Shown one piece after another: positions 16,790 through 24,782 of a stretch of 48,350 bases of DNA. A program made the position numbers and the translations under genes. The notes under the pieces are model-generated. The model was not told where the DNA came from. It saw only the letters and a list, made by a program, of their open reading frames with translations, and searched no databases. The DNA lies in the NCBI GenBank assembly GCA_902494035.1, contig CABURV010000003.1, positions 1 through 48,350 of the forward strand, read 5' to 3'. The stretch comes from an uncultured Collinsella sp. (GTDB lineage Bacteria > Actinomycetota > Coriobacteriia > Coriobacteriales > Coriobacteriaceae). Position 1 is the stretch's first letter; every line of letters begins with the position of its first letter.

Positions 16790-17800
16790 CTAGATCGAGG
16801 TGGAGTCGAGCCAGTTGAGCTTGCACTCGAGAATGCGCTGCTCGCCGGGTTCGCTGCTGCCGTCAAGTAGGGCGAGCAGCATCTCGGCTGCTTCGCGACC
16901 TTCCTGGTCGACGGGCTCGATGATGGTGGAGACAGTCGGCGTGGTGAGATTAGTCCAGTCTTCGCAGTTGAGTCCCAAAAGGCCGATTTGCTGCGGAAGC
17001 AGATGGGCCATGGGCTGAAGCGCCTTGTAGACGCGGGGGAGCGCCCATTGGTTTTGGACAAAGATGAGCGTACGCTTGGCGGGATTGAACTTGAATTTAA
17101 AGTATTCGGTGAGCTCGTTGATTGACGGCTTGTTGTGATCGATGGGAATCGCTTTGTAGAGCTGTCCGTTCGCTGCCAGTGCCTCGGCATACCCCTGAAA
17201 ACGCTCCATGCGGGTGCGCATCTCGGTCATGTTGGCGGCAATGGAAAAGAAGTCTTCGTAGCCGGCGTCGAGGAGTGCCTGTGTGGCGTTGTACACGCCG
17301 TCGTAAAGGTTGGTTTTGATCCAGCTGGTACCTGGGCTATAGATGGCCGCATCGAAAAAGACGACCGGCTTGCCGGCGCGTCTAATGCGGTCGTGCACGG
17401 CTTTGAAGTTTGCCGTGGGCTGGATGATAAAGCCATCGACGCCCAGCGAGAGCATCTTGTCGACGTACATGAGCTCGGTCTCGGGGTTAAAGTTGCTCGT
17501 GCAAACGACCGTCTGGTAGCCCGCGGGGAGCATGACCTGCTCCATGCCATTGAGAACGAGCCCCGCCCATTTGTTGGTGTTATCCAAAATGATGATGGCG
17601 ATGACGTGGGTTTGTTTGCCGGTGAGCGTTTGCGCCTGGGCATTGGGAACGTATCCGAGTTCCTTAATTACGCGCGCGATTTTGTTCTGCGTCTTCTCGC
17701 TAAGCTTTTCTCGTTTGTCGTTGAGGTAATACGAGACGCTTGCCGTCGAGGTTCCCGCCTCTCGAGCGACGTCTGCGATCGTAACGCGCTGTTTTGCCAC
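16790..17800 (-). CDS. LacI family transcriptional regulator of the PTS/transketolase cluster
   Basis: A 336-residue repressor. The helix-turn-helix and hinge helix are at the start (VTIADVAREAGTSTASVSYYLND, then LGYVPNAQAQTL). A periplasmic-binding-protein-like sugar domain follows (HVIAIIILDNTNKWAG, GVDGFIIQPTA, LGLNCEDWTN, VSTIIEPVDQEGREAAEMLL). I set the start at a GTG preceded by GGAAGGAG with a five-base gap. An ATG 12 codons upstream has no such site. It is divergent from the EIIBC gene, so it most likely represses the adjacent sugar operon and itself, with a sugar or sugar phosphate as inducer. Confidence 0.92.
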   Translation of the reverse strand: MAKQRVTIADVAREAGTSTASVSYYLNDKREKLSEKTQNKIARVIKELGYVPNAQAQTLTGKQTHVIAIIILDNTNKWAGLVLNGMEQVMLPAGYQTVVCTSNFNPETELMYVDKMLSLGVDGFIIQPTANFKAVHDRIRRAGKPVVFFDAAIYSPGTSWIKTNLYDGVYNATQALLDAGYEDFFSIAANMTEMRTRMERFQGYAEALAANGQLYKAIPIDHNKPSINELTEYFKFKFNPAKRTLIFVQNQWALPRVYKALQPMAHLLPQQIGLLGLNCEDWTNLTTPTVSTIIEPVDQEGREAAEMLLALLDGSSEPGEQRILECKLNWLDSTSI

Positions 17801-18215
17801 AGCGACTCCTTCCGACAGATGAGCATTTTCCAACATGATGACTTTGAGTCTTGGTGGGGGATACGCTTCGGTGAGCGACCTTTTCCTTTCATATGAGTAT
17901 GCAACAAATGCGGTATACGGGTGGGGTCGAAATTTGTGACCGGCATGCGCATCTGCCGTCTACCGAGAAAATCAAATACTTCTTGACTTTTGAAATCGAG
18001 GGTAAAATCGCAGGATTCATTTTTGGTTAAACGCATAACTAAATCGCATAACCAACGCTCTGACCTGCGCGTTTACCGAAATAAGCTGGCATTAAGAAAA
18101 ACGAGCACCTATATTGGTCTTGTCGAAAAGACAGCAAGTCCAAACGGCAGGGGATGCTCCGGAGGCCTCCGCAAACGGTGTCTTGCGCACGCAACTCTAT
18201 GAAAAGAGGGAAGCA
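17801..18215. promoter_or_regulatory. Divergent control region with candidate LacI-type operators
   Basis: This 415-base gap between the LacI gene and EIIBC holds no gene. GTTA-6-TAAC (18026-18039) is a palindrome of the LacI-operator kind. CGCATAAC is directly repeated at 18032-18039 and 18045-18052. The whole segment from GGTTA at 18025 to TAACC at 18053 reads as overlapping sites. TTGACT at 17983 and TAAAAT at 18003 could be promoter boxes for the PTS operon, but the 14-base spacing is short. An AAGAGGGA-type ribosome site precedes EIIBC. Confidence 0.5.
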
Positions 18216-19688
18216 ATGAAGATCGTAGGCGTTGCCGCCTGTACCGTGGGTATCGCCCACACGTATATGGCCCAGAAGGCGATTCAGGATGAATGCGCCG
18301 CCCGTGGCATCGAGTGCAAGGTCGAGGCTCAGGGTGGCCTGGGTATCGAGAATGAGCTCACGCAGGAAGACGTTGACTCCGCCGACCTGGTCTTGGAGTC
18401 CGTCGACGTGGGTGTCGAGAACGAGGACCGTTTTGAGCAGAAGATGGCCGAGGGCAAGTTCCTCAAGGTCGGTACTTCCGATGTGATCGCCGATCCGGTC
18501 AAGATCATCGACCAGGCTGTTGAGATTATCAAGGCGACGGGTGGCGCCGTTGACGCGCCCAAGGCCGAGGCCAAGGCAGAGAAGAAGGCCGTCTCCGCTG
18601 CCCCGCAGGCCCCGACACCGGCGTCCAAGCAGTCTATCTTTGCCGATCCTGGCAAGACGCTGCTCAATGCATTCAATACCGGCGTTTCCTATTTTATCCC
18701 CATTGTCGTTATCGGTGGCGTGTTCCTCGCCTTCTCGTTGGCATCCGGTACCGCCGGCGCCAACGGCATGGAGGTTACGAATCCGCTGATGGTGAGCCTT
18801 AACACCATCGGCATGGCCGGCATCTCCATGATGATCCCGGTGCTTGCGGCTTACATCTCCTACTCGATGGCCGGCAAGCCCGCGCTCGCCCCCGGTTTTG
18901 TCCTGGGCTACCTGGTCAACAACGCGGTCGTTACCCCTAACGGCAACAGCGTTTCGACCGGCTTCTTGGGCGCCATGATCATGGCAGTTATCTGCGGCTA
19001 CTTTGTCCGCTGGATGAAGACCTGGAAGGTCAACAACACCATCCAGACCATCATGCCCATCCTGATCATTCCGATTCTGACCTCGCTTGTCCTGGGCATG
19101 GCCTATATCTACATCCTGGCCACGCCGCTTGGCTTTGTGATGGACTGGCTCACCGGCGTGCTCGGCAGCCTGCAGGGCGGTTCCGCAGTTGTCCTGGGTC
19201 TGGTCATTGGCGCTATGACCGCCTTCGATATGGGTGGCCCCATCAACAAGACCGCCTCGACCTTCACCATGGCCATCATGGCCTCCGGTATCTACGGTCC
19301 TAACGGTATGTTCCGCGTCGCCGTCGCCGTTCCCCCGATCGCCTGTGGCCTCGCTGCGCTCATCGCCAAGAACAAGTTCGATGACGCTGACCGCCAGATG
19401 GGCATCTCCGCGCTGTTCATGGGCTGCATCGGTATTACCGAGGGCGCTATCCCCTTCGCGGTCAAGGACCTCGGTCACACCCTGCCCGGCATTTGCATCG
19501 GCTCTGCCGTGGGTGCGGCACTTGCCGCCTTCCAGGGCATCGACTGCTACGTCCCGCACGGTGGCTTTATCGTCGCCCTTGCCACCAACAACGTCGCGCT
19601 GTTCTGCCTGGACATCGTGATTGGCGCCGTGGTCGCCGCTGCAATCCTGATTGCCATGAAGCCCACGCTCGATAAGCAGGCCAAGTAA
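18216..19688 (+). CDS. PTS fructose-family transporter subunit EIIBC
   Basis: A 490-residue membrane sugar permease that phosphorylates its substrate on entry. The IIB domain opens with the active-site segment VAACTVGIAHTYMAQ, with Cys9 as the phosphate acceptor. An Ala/Pro/Lys-rich linker (about 108-138) leads to the IIC channel, which has several helices and the family motifs MGGPINKTA and VPHGGF. No IIA domain is fused; a separate EIIA lies at the end of the operon. The chosen ATG follows GAGGGAA, and the frame upstream of it is the control region. Family membership is clear, but fructose specificity is not, because the downstream genes suggest another ketose. Confidence 0.9.
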   Translation: MKIVGVAACTVGIAHTYMAQKAIQDECAARGIECKVEAQGGLGIENELTQEDVDSADLVLESVDVGVENEDRFEQKMAEGKFLKVGTSDVIADPVKIIDQAVEIIKATGGAVDAPKAEAKAEKKAVSAAPQAPTPASKQSIFADPGKTLLNAFNTGVSYFIPIVVIGGVFLAFSLASGTAGANGMEVTNPLMVSLNTIGMAGISMMIPVLAAYISYSMAGKPALAPGFVLGYLVNNAVVTPNGNSVSTGFLGAMIMAVICGYFVRWMKTWKVNNTIQTIMPILIIPILTSLVLGMAYIYILATPLGFVMDWLTGVLGSLQGGSAVVLGLVIGAMTAFDMGGPINKTASTFTMAIMASGIYGPNGMFRVAVAVPPIACGLAALIAKNKFDDADRQMGISALFMGCIGITEGAIPFAVKDLGHTLPGICIGSAVGAALAAFQGIDCYVPHGGFIVALATNNVALFCLDIVIGAVVAAAILIAMKPTLDKQAK

Positions 19689-19702
19689 ACCTTTCAGGAC
19701 TC

Positions 19703-19791
19703 CGGTTGTGCGGAGGGATGGATTTGACTCCGCACAACCGCCCCTACACAACAAAATCCATCCGTACTGATAGGGCCCACATCTGGGTCCC
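19703..19791 (+). promoter_or_regulatory. Structured intercistronic leader with competing hairpins
   Basis: A 13-bp stem (CGGTTGTGCGGAG, 19703-19715, with 19728-19740) presents a 12-base loop. Ten bases of that loop (GGATGGATTT, 19716-19725) are the exact complement of AAATCCATCC at 19754-19763. The RNA can thus form either hairpin 1 or a loop-downstream helix, or in part a pseudoknot. A third hairpin follows (GGGCCCA with TGGGTCCC, 19773-19791, one mismatch). It lies between EIIBC and the GatZ-like gene, where it could set the expression ratio of transporter to enzymes. Confidence 0.6.
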
Positions 19792-19832
19792 AGGGAACTT
19801 TTGTCAAAAATCCTCTGGAGAAGGAGAACAAA

Positions 19833-21107
19833 ATGTCCAACCTCACCATCCGTCAGGCCGTTCAGGGCATGCTCAAGCTGCAGGATAGCGGCGATCACGC
19901 AACCATGGTCGGCATTGGCCCCATGAGCCCCAACCTGATTCAGGCCGTGTTCGAGCTTGCCAAGGACGAGGATTTCCCGCCCATGTTTATCGCCAGCCGC
20001 AACCAGGTCGATATGGACGAGATGGGCGCCGGCTACGTCAACGGTTGGGACCAGACGCGCTTTGCCGCCGACATCAAGAAGGTTGCCGACGAGGTGGGTT
20101 ACACCGGTCCGTACTACCTGTGCCGAGACCACGGCGGTCCGTGGCAGCGCGACGAGGAGCGTAACGCCCACCTGCCCGAGGACGAGGCCATGGAGCTCGC
20201 CCGCAAGTCCTTCGTCGCCGACATGGAGGCGGGCTTTGACCTGCTGATGGTCGACCCTACCAAGGACCCCTATCAGATCGGCAAGGTTATTCCGCTCGAC
20301 GTGGTGCTTCGCCGCACGATTGATCTTATCGACTACCTTGAGCAGTACCGTCGCGAGCATAACCTGCCCGAGGTTGCCTATGAGGTCGGTACCGAGGAGA
20401 CCAATGGCGGCTTGACCTCTACCGATAAGTACGAGGAGTTCATTTCTCAGCTGCAGCCCGAGCTCGAGAAGCGCGGCTGCCCCATGCCCACCTTTATCGT
20501 CGGCCAGACCGGTACGCTCACCCGTTGGACCGAGCAGGTCGGCCATTACAACTTCAAGAATGCCCGCGAGCTCGCCGACATGGCTAAGCGCTACGGCGTG
20601 GGCCTGAAGGAGCACAACGCCGACTATCTGGACGACGCGACGCTGCTCGAGCACATCCCGGCACACGTGACCGCCTCCAACGTTGCTCCGCAGTATGGCA
20701 CCGAGGAGACCCGCGCCTACCTCAAGCTCTGCGCCACCGAGCAGATCCTGGTCGACAACGGTCTGTGCGATGACCCCTCCGACCTGTATCACACCCTGCT
20801 GGTCAAGGCTATCAAGACCGAGCGCTGGCGCAAGTGGATGACTGGCGACGACGTCAACCTGCAGGTCGACGACATTCTTGCCGACGATGAGCTCAGCCTG
20901 AAGATCCTGGATGTCTCCGGTCACTATGCGTTCAACGATCCTGAGGTCAAGGAGCAGGTCGAGAAGCTCTACCGCAACCTCGCCGCTCAGGACATCGACG
21001 GCAAGCGCTTTGTCATCGAGCACATCAAGCGCCCGATCAAGCAGTACGTCGTCGGTCTTAACCTCAAGGGCGTCACGACCCGCATCGAGGCCGCTCTTGC
21101 CGAGTAA
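19833..21107 (+). CDS. GatZ/KbaZ-like aldolase subunit (tagatose-bisphosphate aldolase family)
   Basis: This 424-residue TIM-barrel protein matches the pattern of GatZ/KbaZ, the partner subunit of class II tagatose-1,6-bisphosphate aldolases. Shared landmarks, by remembered comparison with E. coli GatZ, are ASRNQVD (about 55), a DHGGPW motif in place of GDHLGP (about 98), YEVGTEE (about 185), FIVGQTGT (about 222), KEHNADYL (about 260) and SNVAPQYGTEETRAYLKL (about 282). No GatY-type catalytic subunit is encoded nearby, so it may act alone or on another substrate. GGAGAAGGAG precedes the ATG. Similarity to GatZ is good but distant, so the reaction is not settled. Confidence 0.75.
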   Translation: MSNLTIRQAVQGMLKLQDSGDHATMVGIGPMSPNLIQAVFELAKDEDFPPMFIASRNQVDMDEMGAGYVNGWDQTRFAADIKKVADEVGYTGPYYLCRDHGGPWQRDEERNAHLPEDEAMELARKSFVADMEAGFDLLMVDPTKDPYQIGKVIPLDVVLRRTIDLIDYLEQYRREHNLPEVAYEVGTEETNGGLTSTDKYEEFISQLQPELEKRGCPMPTFIVGQTGTLTRWTEQVGHYNFKNARELADMAKRYGVGLKEHNADYLDDATLLEHIPAHVTASNVAPQYGTEETRAYLKLCATEQILVDNGLCDDPSDLYHTLLVKAIKTERWRKWMTGDDVNLQVDDILADDELSLKILDVSGHYAFNDPEVKEQVEKLYRNLAAQDIDGKRFVIEHIKRPIKQYVVGLNLKGVTTRIEAALAE

Positions 21108-21126
21108 GTAGCTTTTCCTACGCGAC

Positions 21127-21162
21127 GCCGGGCCTGGGGCATGTCCCAGCTGCAGGCCCGGC
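21127..21162 (+). terminator. GC-rich hairpin after the GatZ-like gene
   Basis: GCCGGGCCTG pairs with CAGGCCCGGC, and GGG/TCCC can pair further inside. No T tract follows, so this more likely stabilises or partly attenuates the message than ends it. Confidence 0.55.
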
Positions 21163-21165
21163 ACA

Positions 21166-21194
21166 TGGGACAAAGGGGCAGTCCCTTTGTCCCA
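21166..21194. repeat. GGGACAAA palindrome, copy 2
   Basis: TGGGACAAAGGG and CCCTTTGTCCCA form a perfect 12-bp hairpin with a five-base loop, immediately after another hairpin. The same arms occur near 16753 and 39850, and the loop side contains the GGCAGTCCC core common to this group. Confidence 0.8.
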
Positions 21195-21231
21195 TTCTTT
21201 TGAGTTTTAGCTTCCTTTGAAGGGGTTCACC

Positions 21232-21915
21232 ATGAAGTTCTTTATCGATACCGCCAATCTGGACGAGATTGCCGAGGCCAAGAGCTGGGGCTGCCTGGCC
21301 GGTGTTACCACCAACCCGTCCCTGTACGCCAAGACCGGCGGCAAGCTTGCCGACTTTGAGCCGCATATGCTCAAGATTGCCGAGCTCTGCGAGGGCCTGC
21401 CCGTGTCCGCCGAGTCTACCGCGACCACTGCCGAGGGTATGATCGAGGAGGGCAAGCGCCTTGCCACCCTCGCCCCCAACATCGTGGTCAAGCTTCCCGT
21501 GTGCGAGGCCGGCCTTGCCGCCTGCCGTGCGCTGGCCGATGCTGGCGTGCGCGTCAACATGACGCTCGTCTTCTCGCCGACGCAGGCCCTTATGGCCGCC
21601 AACGCCGGTGCTCGCTACATCAGCCCGTTTGTCGGTCGTTTCGACGACATCGCCGAGGACGGTATCTCGCAGCTCGACAACGTCGTGACCTGCATTAAGA
21701 ACTACGACTGGACGGGCAAGAACGTCGACGACACCGTCGAGATCATCACCGCCTCGGTTCGTACGCCCAACCACGTAACCCAGGCCGCGCTGCTTGGCGC
21801 CGATATCGCGACCGTGCCCATGGCAGCCCTTAAGAAGTGCCTGCACCATCCGCTGACCGATCAGGGCCTTGCCTCGTTCGAGGCCGACTGGCAGAAGGTC
21901 GTCGCTCAGGCTTAA
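21232..21915 (+). CDS. Transaldolase / fructose-6-phosphate aldolase family protein
   Basis: A 227-residue short transaldolase of the FSA/TalC group, a class I aldolase forming a Schiff base. Lys87 in NIVVKLPVCEAG is the expected Schiff-base residue. MKFFIDTANLDEI, VTTNPSL and FVGRFDDI are the usual conserved blocks. FSA enzymes split fructose 6-phosphate into dihydroxyacetone and glyceraldehyde 3-phosphate, while close relatives act as true transaldolases on sedoheptulose 7-phosphate. Size alone cannot tell the two apart. GAAGGGG precedes the ATG. It sits between the GatZ-like gene and a split transketolase, so a role in carbon-skeleton shuffling of the imported sugar is likely. Confidence 0.9.
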   Translation: MKFFIDTANLDEIAEAKSWGCLAGVTTNPSLYAKTGGKLADFEPHMLKIAELCEGLPVSAESTATTAEGMIEEGKRLATLAPNIVVKLPVCEAGLAACRALADAGVRVNMTLVFSPTQALMAANAGARYISPFVGRFDDIAEDGISQLDNVVTCIKNYDWTGKNVDDTVEIITASVRTPNHVTQAALLGADIATVPMAALKKCLHHPLTDQGLASFEADWQKVVAQA

Positions 21916-21926
21916 CGAGTGGATTG

Positions 21927-21955
21927 CCCCGGCATCGTGTCATCCGGTGCCGGGG
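21927..21955 (+). terminator. Intercistronic hairpin before the transketolase genes
   Basis: CCCCGGCA and TGCCGGGG form an 8-bp stem with a 13-base loop, then TTGTT. It is probably a weak terminator or an RNA-stabilising element inside the operon. Confidence 0.55.
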
Positions 21956-21978
21956 TTGTTCTCAAGAGAGGAATTCGT

Positions 21979-22809
21979 ATGACCAACCAGGAGCTGGCGA
22001 AGGTCGCCAATGAGGTCAGGAAGGGTGTCGTGACTGCGGTTCACGCGGCCAAGTCGGGACACCCGGGTGGATCGCTCGGTGCTGCCGACATCATGACGTA
22101 TCTGTACTTTGAGGAAATGAATATCGATCCTGCCGACCCTCACAAGGCCGATCGAGATCGCTTTGTGCTCTCCAAGGGTCACGCGGCGCCGGGCCTGTAT
22201 TCGGTGTTGGCAAATCGCGGCTATTTTCCCGTCGAAGAGCTCGAGACGCTCCGCCATATTGGCAGCCGACTGCAGGGCCATCCCAACATGAACGACGCCC
22301 CTGGCATCGATATGTCCACCGGATCGCTCGGTCAGGGCATCTCTGCTGCAGTTGGAATGGCGCTTGCCGCTAAGCACTGGGGCGACGGCTACCGTGTCTA
22401 CACGTTGCTGGGCGACGGTGAGTGCGAGGAAGGCCAGGTGTGGGAGGCGGCCATGTTCGCCGGCAACCATGCACTCGACAATCTTGTTGCCGTCGTCGAC
22501 CACAACGGCTTGCAGATTGACGGCACGATCGATGAGGTCAACTCGGCCATGCCGCTCGCTGACAAGTTCCGCGCCTTTAAGTGGCATGTGATCGAGCTCG
22601 CCGACGGTAACGACATGGCGCAGATTGCCGCCGCCTTTGCCGAGGCCCGCAAAGTGAGCGACTCGCCCGTGGCCATTATCGCCGAGACGGTGAAGGGCAA
22701 GGGCGTCTCCTTTATGGAAAACCAGGTGGGCTGGCACGGCAAGGCACCCAACGATGAACAGTTTGAGCAGGCCATGGCCGAGCTCGCAGCAGCAGGGGAG
22801 GAGCTCTAA
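21979..22809 (+). CDS. Transketolase, N-terminal (TPP-binding) subunit
   Basis: This 276-residue protein equals the first third of a normal transketolase. It carries SGHPGGSLG (26-34), SKGHAAPGLY (65-74), MSTGSLGQG (112-120) and the thiamine diphosphate/Mg motif GDGE...N (145-148, with Asn176). It lacks the pyrimidine-binding and C-terminal domains, which the next gene supplies, so the two should form an alpha2beta2 enzyme. Split transketolases occur in many bacteria and archaea. Some, such as the apulose-4-phosphate transketolase subunits, serve special sugars. AGAGGAA precedes the ATG. Its TAA overlaps the next ATG. Confidence 0.92.
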   Translation: MTNQELAKVANEVRKGVVTAVHAAKSGHPGGSLGAADIMTYLYFEEMNIDPADPHKADRDRFVLSKGHAAPGLYSVLANRGYFPVEELETLRHIGSRLQGHPNMNDAPGIDMSTGSLGQGISAAVGMALAAKHWGDGYRVYTLLGDGECEEGQVWEAAMFAGNHALDNLVAVVDHNGLQIDGTIDEVNSAMPLADKFRAFKWHVIELADGNDMAQIAAAFAEARKVSDSPVAIIAETVKGKGVSFMENQVGWHGKAPNDEQFEQAMAELAAAGEEL

Positions 22810-23747
22810 TGGCAGACGTCAAGAAAGTCGCCACGCGCGTTAGCTATGGCGAGGCACTTGTCGAGCTGGGCAATGAGCGCGATGACTTTGTGGTTCTCGA
22901 TGCCGACCTGGCCGCCGCCACGCAGACCGGTAAGTTTAAGGCTGCGCACCCTGAGCGCTTCTACGACGCCGGCATTGCCGAGAGCAACCTGATGGGGCTT
23001 GCCGCCGGCATTGCGACCACGGGTCACGTCGCCTTTGCGAGCACCTTTGCCATGTTCGCTGCCGGCCGCGCGTACGAGCAAGTGCGTAATTCCATCGGCT
23101 ATCCGCACCTCAACGTCAAAATCGGTGCCACGCATGCGGGCATATCGGTCGGTGAAGACGGTGCCACGCATCAGTGCTGCGAGGACATCGCGCTCATGCG
23201 CACGATCCCGGGTATGACGGTGATTGTTCCCGCCGATGACATCGAGGCTCGCGCATGCGTGCGCGCCGCCTATGAGTTTGAGGGGCCGGTCTACATGCGT
23301 TTCGGACGCCTGGCAACACCGGTCATCAACGACTGCGAGGACTATGAGTTCAAGATTGGTCGCGGCGTGGTCGTGCGCGAGGGGTCCGATGTGACCATCA
23401 TCGCTTGTGGCCTTATGGTCGCTGAGGCGCTTGAGGCTGCCGAGGCGCTCGCTGCCGATGGTATCGATGCCGAGGTCATCAACATGCACACGATTAAGCC
23501 GCTTGATGAGCGCCTGGTGGTTGCCAGCGCCAAGAAGACTGGTCGCGTGGTCACCGCCGAGGAGCATTCGATTATCGGTGGTCTTGGCGAGGCCGTGGCC
23601 TCGGTGCTCGCAGAGCAGCATCCGGTGCCGATGCGTCGCGTCGGCGTGCGCGATGTGTATGGCGAGTCCGGCCCTGCGGTCGATTTGCTGCACAAGTACG
23701 GTTTGGACGCCGACGGCATCGAAGCTGCGGTCAGGTCCGTGTTGTAA
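22809..23747 (+). CDS. Transketolase, C-terminal (PYR) subunit
   Basis: A 312-residue partner of the preceding subunit, giving the pyrimidine-binding domain and the C-terminal domain. Landmarks are the glutamate that activates TPP in GIAESNLMGLAAGIA (about residue 58), FATFA-like FASTFAMFAAGRAYEQVRNS, GATHAGISVGEDGATHQ (about 103-119), and the C-terminal domain with EEHSIIGGLGEAVA (about 252-265). The start codon overlaps the upstream stop as TAATG, so equal translation of the two halves is likely. It would move two-carbon ketol units between phosphosugars in the cytoplasm. Confidence 0.92.
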   Translation: MADVKKVATRVSYGEALVELGNERDDFVVLDADLAAATQTGKFKAAHPERFYDAGIAESNLMGLAAGIATTGHVAFASTFAMFAAGRAYEQVRNSIGYPHLNVKIGATHAGISVGEDGATHQCCEDIALMRTIPGMTVIVPADDIEARACVRAAYEFEGPVYMRFGRLATPVINDCEDYEFKIGRGVVVREGSDVTIIACGLMVAEALEAAEALAADGIDAEVINMHTIKPLDERLVVASAKKTGRVVTAEEHSIIGGLGEAVASVLAEQHPVPMRRVGVRDVYGESGPAVDLLHKYGLDADGIEAAVRSVL

Positions 23748-23758
23748 GGAAGGTTTCC

Positions 23759-24211
23759 ATGGGATTTGTATCTGCCAACCAAGTGACAATCGGGTATACC
23801 GCCGCCTCGCGCGAGGATGCCCTGCATTATTTGTCCGAGCAGGCCATCGAGCTCGGTTTTGCCGATGACGCATCTGCCGTAGAGGCCGCCTTCATTGCTC
23901 GCGAGAACGAGGCCGAGACCGGCCTTGTCGCCGGTTTTGCCGTTCCGCATGCCAAAAGCGACGCGATCCACACGCCGGGCGTTGCCGTGCTTAAACTGGC
24001 CGAGCCCGTTGAATGGCCGAGCTTCGATGGGGTGCCCGTCGATGTTGCGCTCGCGCTGTACGTGCCCGCCGGCGAGGCTGGAACCACGCATCTGCGCCTG
24101 CTCTCCAAGGCTGCCGTGATGCTGATGGACGCCGGCTTCCGTGACAAGGTGCGCGCGAGCACCGATCCCGTTGAGATTGCGGAGCTCATCAATAGCGGAC
24201 TCGAAGACTAG
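23759..24211 (+). CDS. PTS fructose/mannitol-type EIIA protein
   Basis: A 150-residue soluble phosphocarrier of the EIIA type 2 (fructose/mannitol/nitrogen) family. His64 in GFAVPHAKSDA is the phosphoacceptor that passes phosphate from HPr to Cys9 of the EIIBC encoded at the operon's start. AAGGAAGG precedes the ATG, 11 bases after the transketolase stop. Placing EIIA at the far end while EIIBC opens the cluster brackets the metabolic enzymes and supports one functional unit. A strong terminator follows. Confidence 0.92.
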   Translation: MGFVSANQVTIGYTAASREDALHYLSEQAIELGFADDASAVEAAFIARENEAETGLVAGFAVPHAKSDAIHTPGVAVLKLAEPVEWPSFDGVPVDVALALYVPAGEAGTTHLRLLSKAAVMLMDAGFRDKVRASTDPVEIAELINSGLED

Positions 24212-24253
24212 AACGGTCATCCCGTTCAATCAATTGATCCTTCTCCAAGGAAA

Positions 24254-24290
24254 AGGGCCGCGACGCCGTATGGGTGTCACGGCCCTATTT
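24254..24290 (+). terminator. Terminator of the PTS/transketolase operon
   Basis: AGGGCCG and CGGCCCT form the base of a hairpin with further GAC/GTC pairing, followed by ATTT. A small GAACGG/CCGTTC hairpin lies just upstream. Confidence 0.8.
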
Positions 24291-24308
24291 GCGTTTCCCC
24301 AGATAAAA

Positions 24309-24341
24309 CCTGCCAAAATAAACCTGTCCCTTTTTGGCAGG
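24309..24341. repeat. CCTGCCAAAA palindrome, copy 1
   Basis: CCTGCCAAAA and TTTTGGCAGG arms flank a 13-base centre containing CCTGTCCC. The conserved unit begins upstream with CCCCAGATAAAA (24297). Other copies are near 24783, 28001 and 30165. Confidence 0.85.
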
Positions 24342-24352
24342 CTAATCGTGAG

Positions 24353-24369
24353 TTATTTCACCGCAACTT
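24353..24369. repeat. Half-copy of the GCGGTGAAATAG palindrome arm
   Basis: TTATTTCACCGCAACTT matches the reverse complement of the left arm of the palindrome at 46380 at 16 of 17 positions. The partner arm is missing here, which suggests a decayed or half element. Confidence 0.5.
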
Positions 24370-24414
24370 AGGGCACGGTTAGGAAGTGTGCACCTTAAAG
24401 AGTGGAGCCCTTGA

Positions 24415-24585
24415 TTAGAGAGATTGCGCTCGTCTCTCTAAATGTTTCTCTAAAGAGAAAGCTAGTTAAAGAGATAACATTGGGCAATCTAACAGTGAAT
24501 TCGATACATCTCTCTAAATGTCTCTCTAAAACAAGGCGCTTATCTCTCTAAAGTTAGAGAGATAAATCTATTGTTTTAGAGAGAC
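24415..24585. repeat. Array of nine TCTCTCTAAA boxes in both orientations
   Basis: Boxes close to TCTCTCTAAA start at 24433, 24445, 24509, 24521 and 24543 on the plus strand. In reverse they lie at 24415, 24466, 24554 and 24574. Boxes at 24542-24563 form a perfect palindrome (ATCTCTCTAA, two bases, TTAGAGAGAT). Spacing is irregular, so this is not a CRISPR. Clustered palindromic boxes usually bind protein, but no promoter or recognisable partner gene adjoins them. Confidence 0.75.
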
Positions 24586-24782
24586 GGAATGCCAAAATTC
24601 GTCCGTCAACTACCATCTGCCAAAATGGCGGATAAAGGGCTCATCGAAGTAATGGGTTCATCGACGAGTCGTAACCGCCGATATCGGAAGAAGTAGATGC
24701 AGCCGGGTCGCCTCTCTAGTGTCTCTCGAGGCCAGATGGGTGTTGGAGGGGCGATTGTCTCGCGATATTTCCCCAGATAAAA

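Noticed and set aside
18039..21173. Open frame of more than 1,000 codons on the minus strand across the PTS and GatZ-like genes
   Set aside because: It lies opposite two well-supported genes and the structured leader, and its translation is repetitive with no known domain.
24415..24585. CRISPR array
   Set aside because: The boxes are only about 10 bases, occur in both orientations with irregular gaps, and no cas gene is present.
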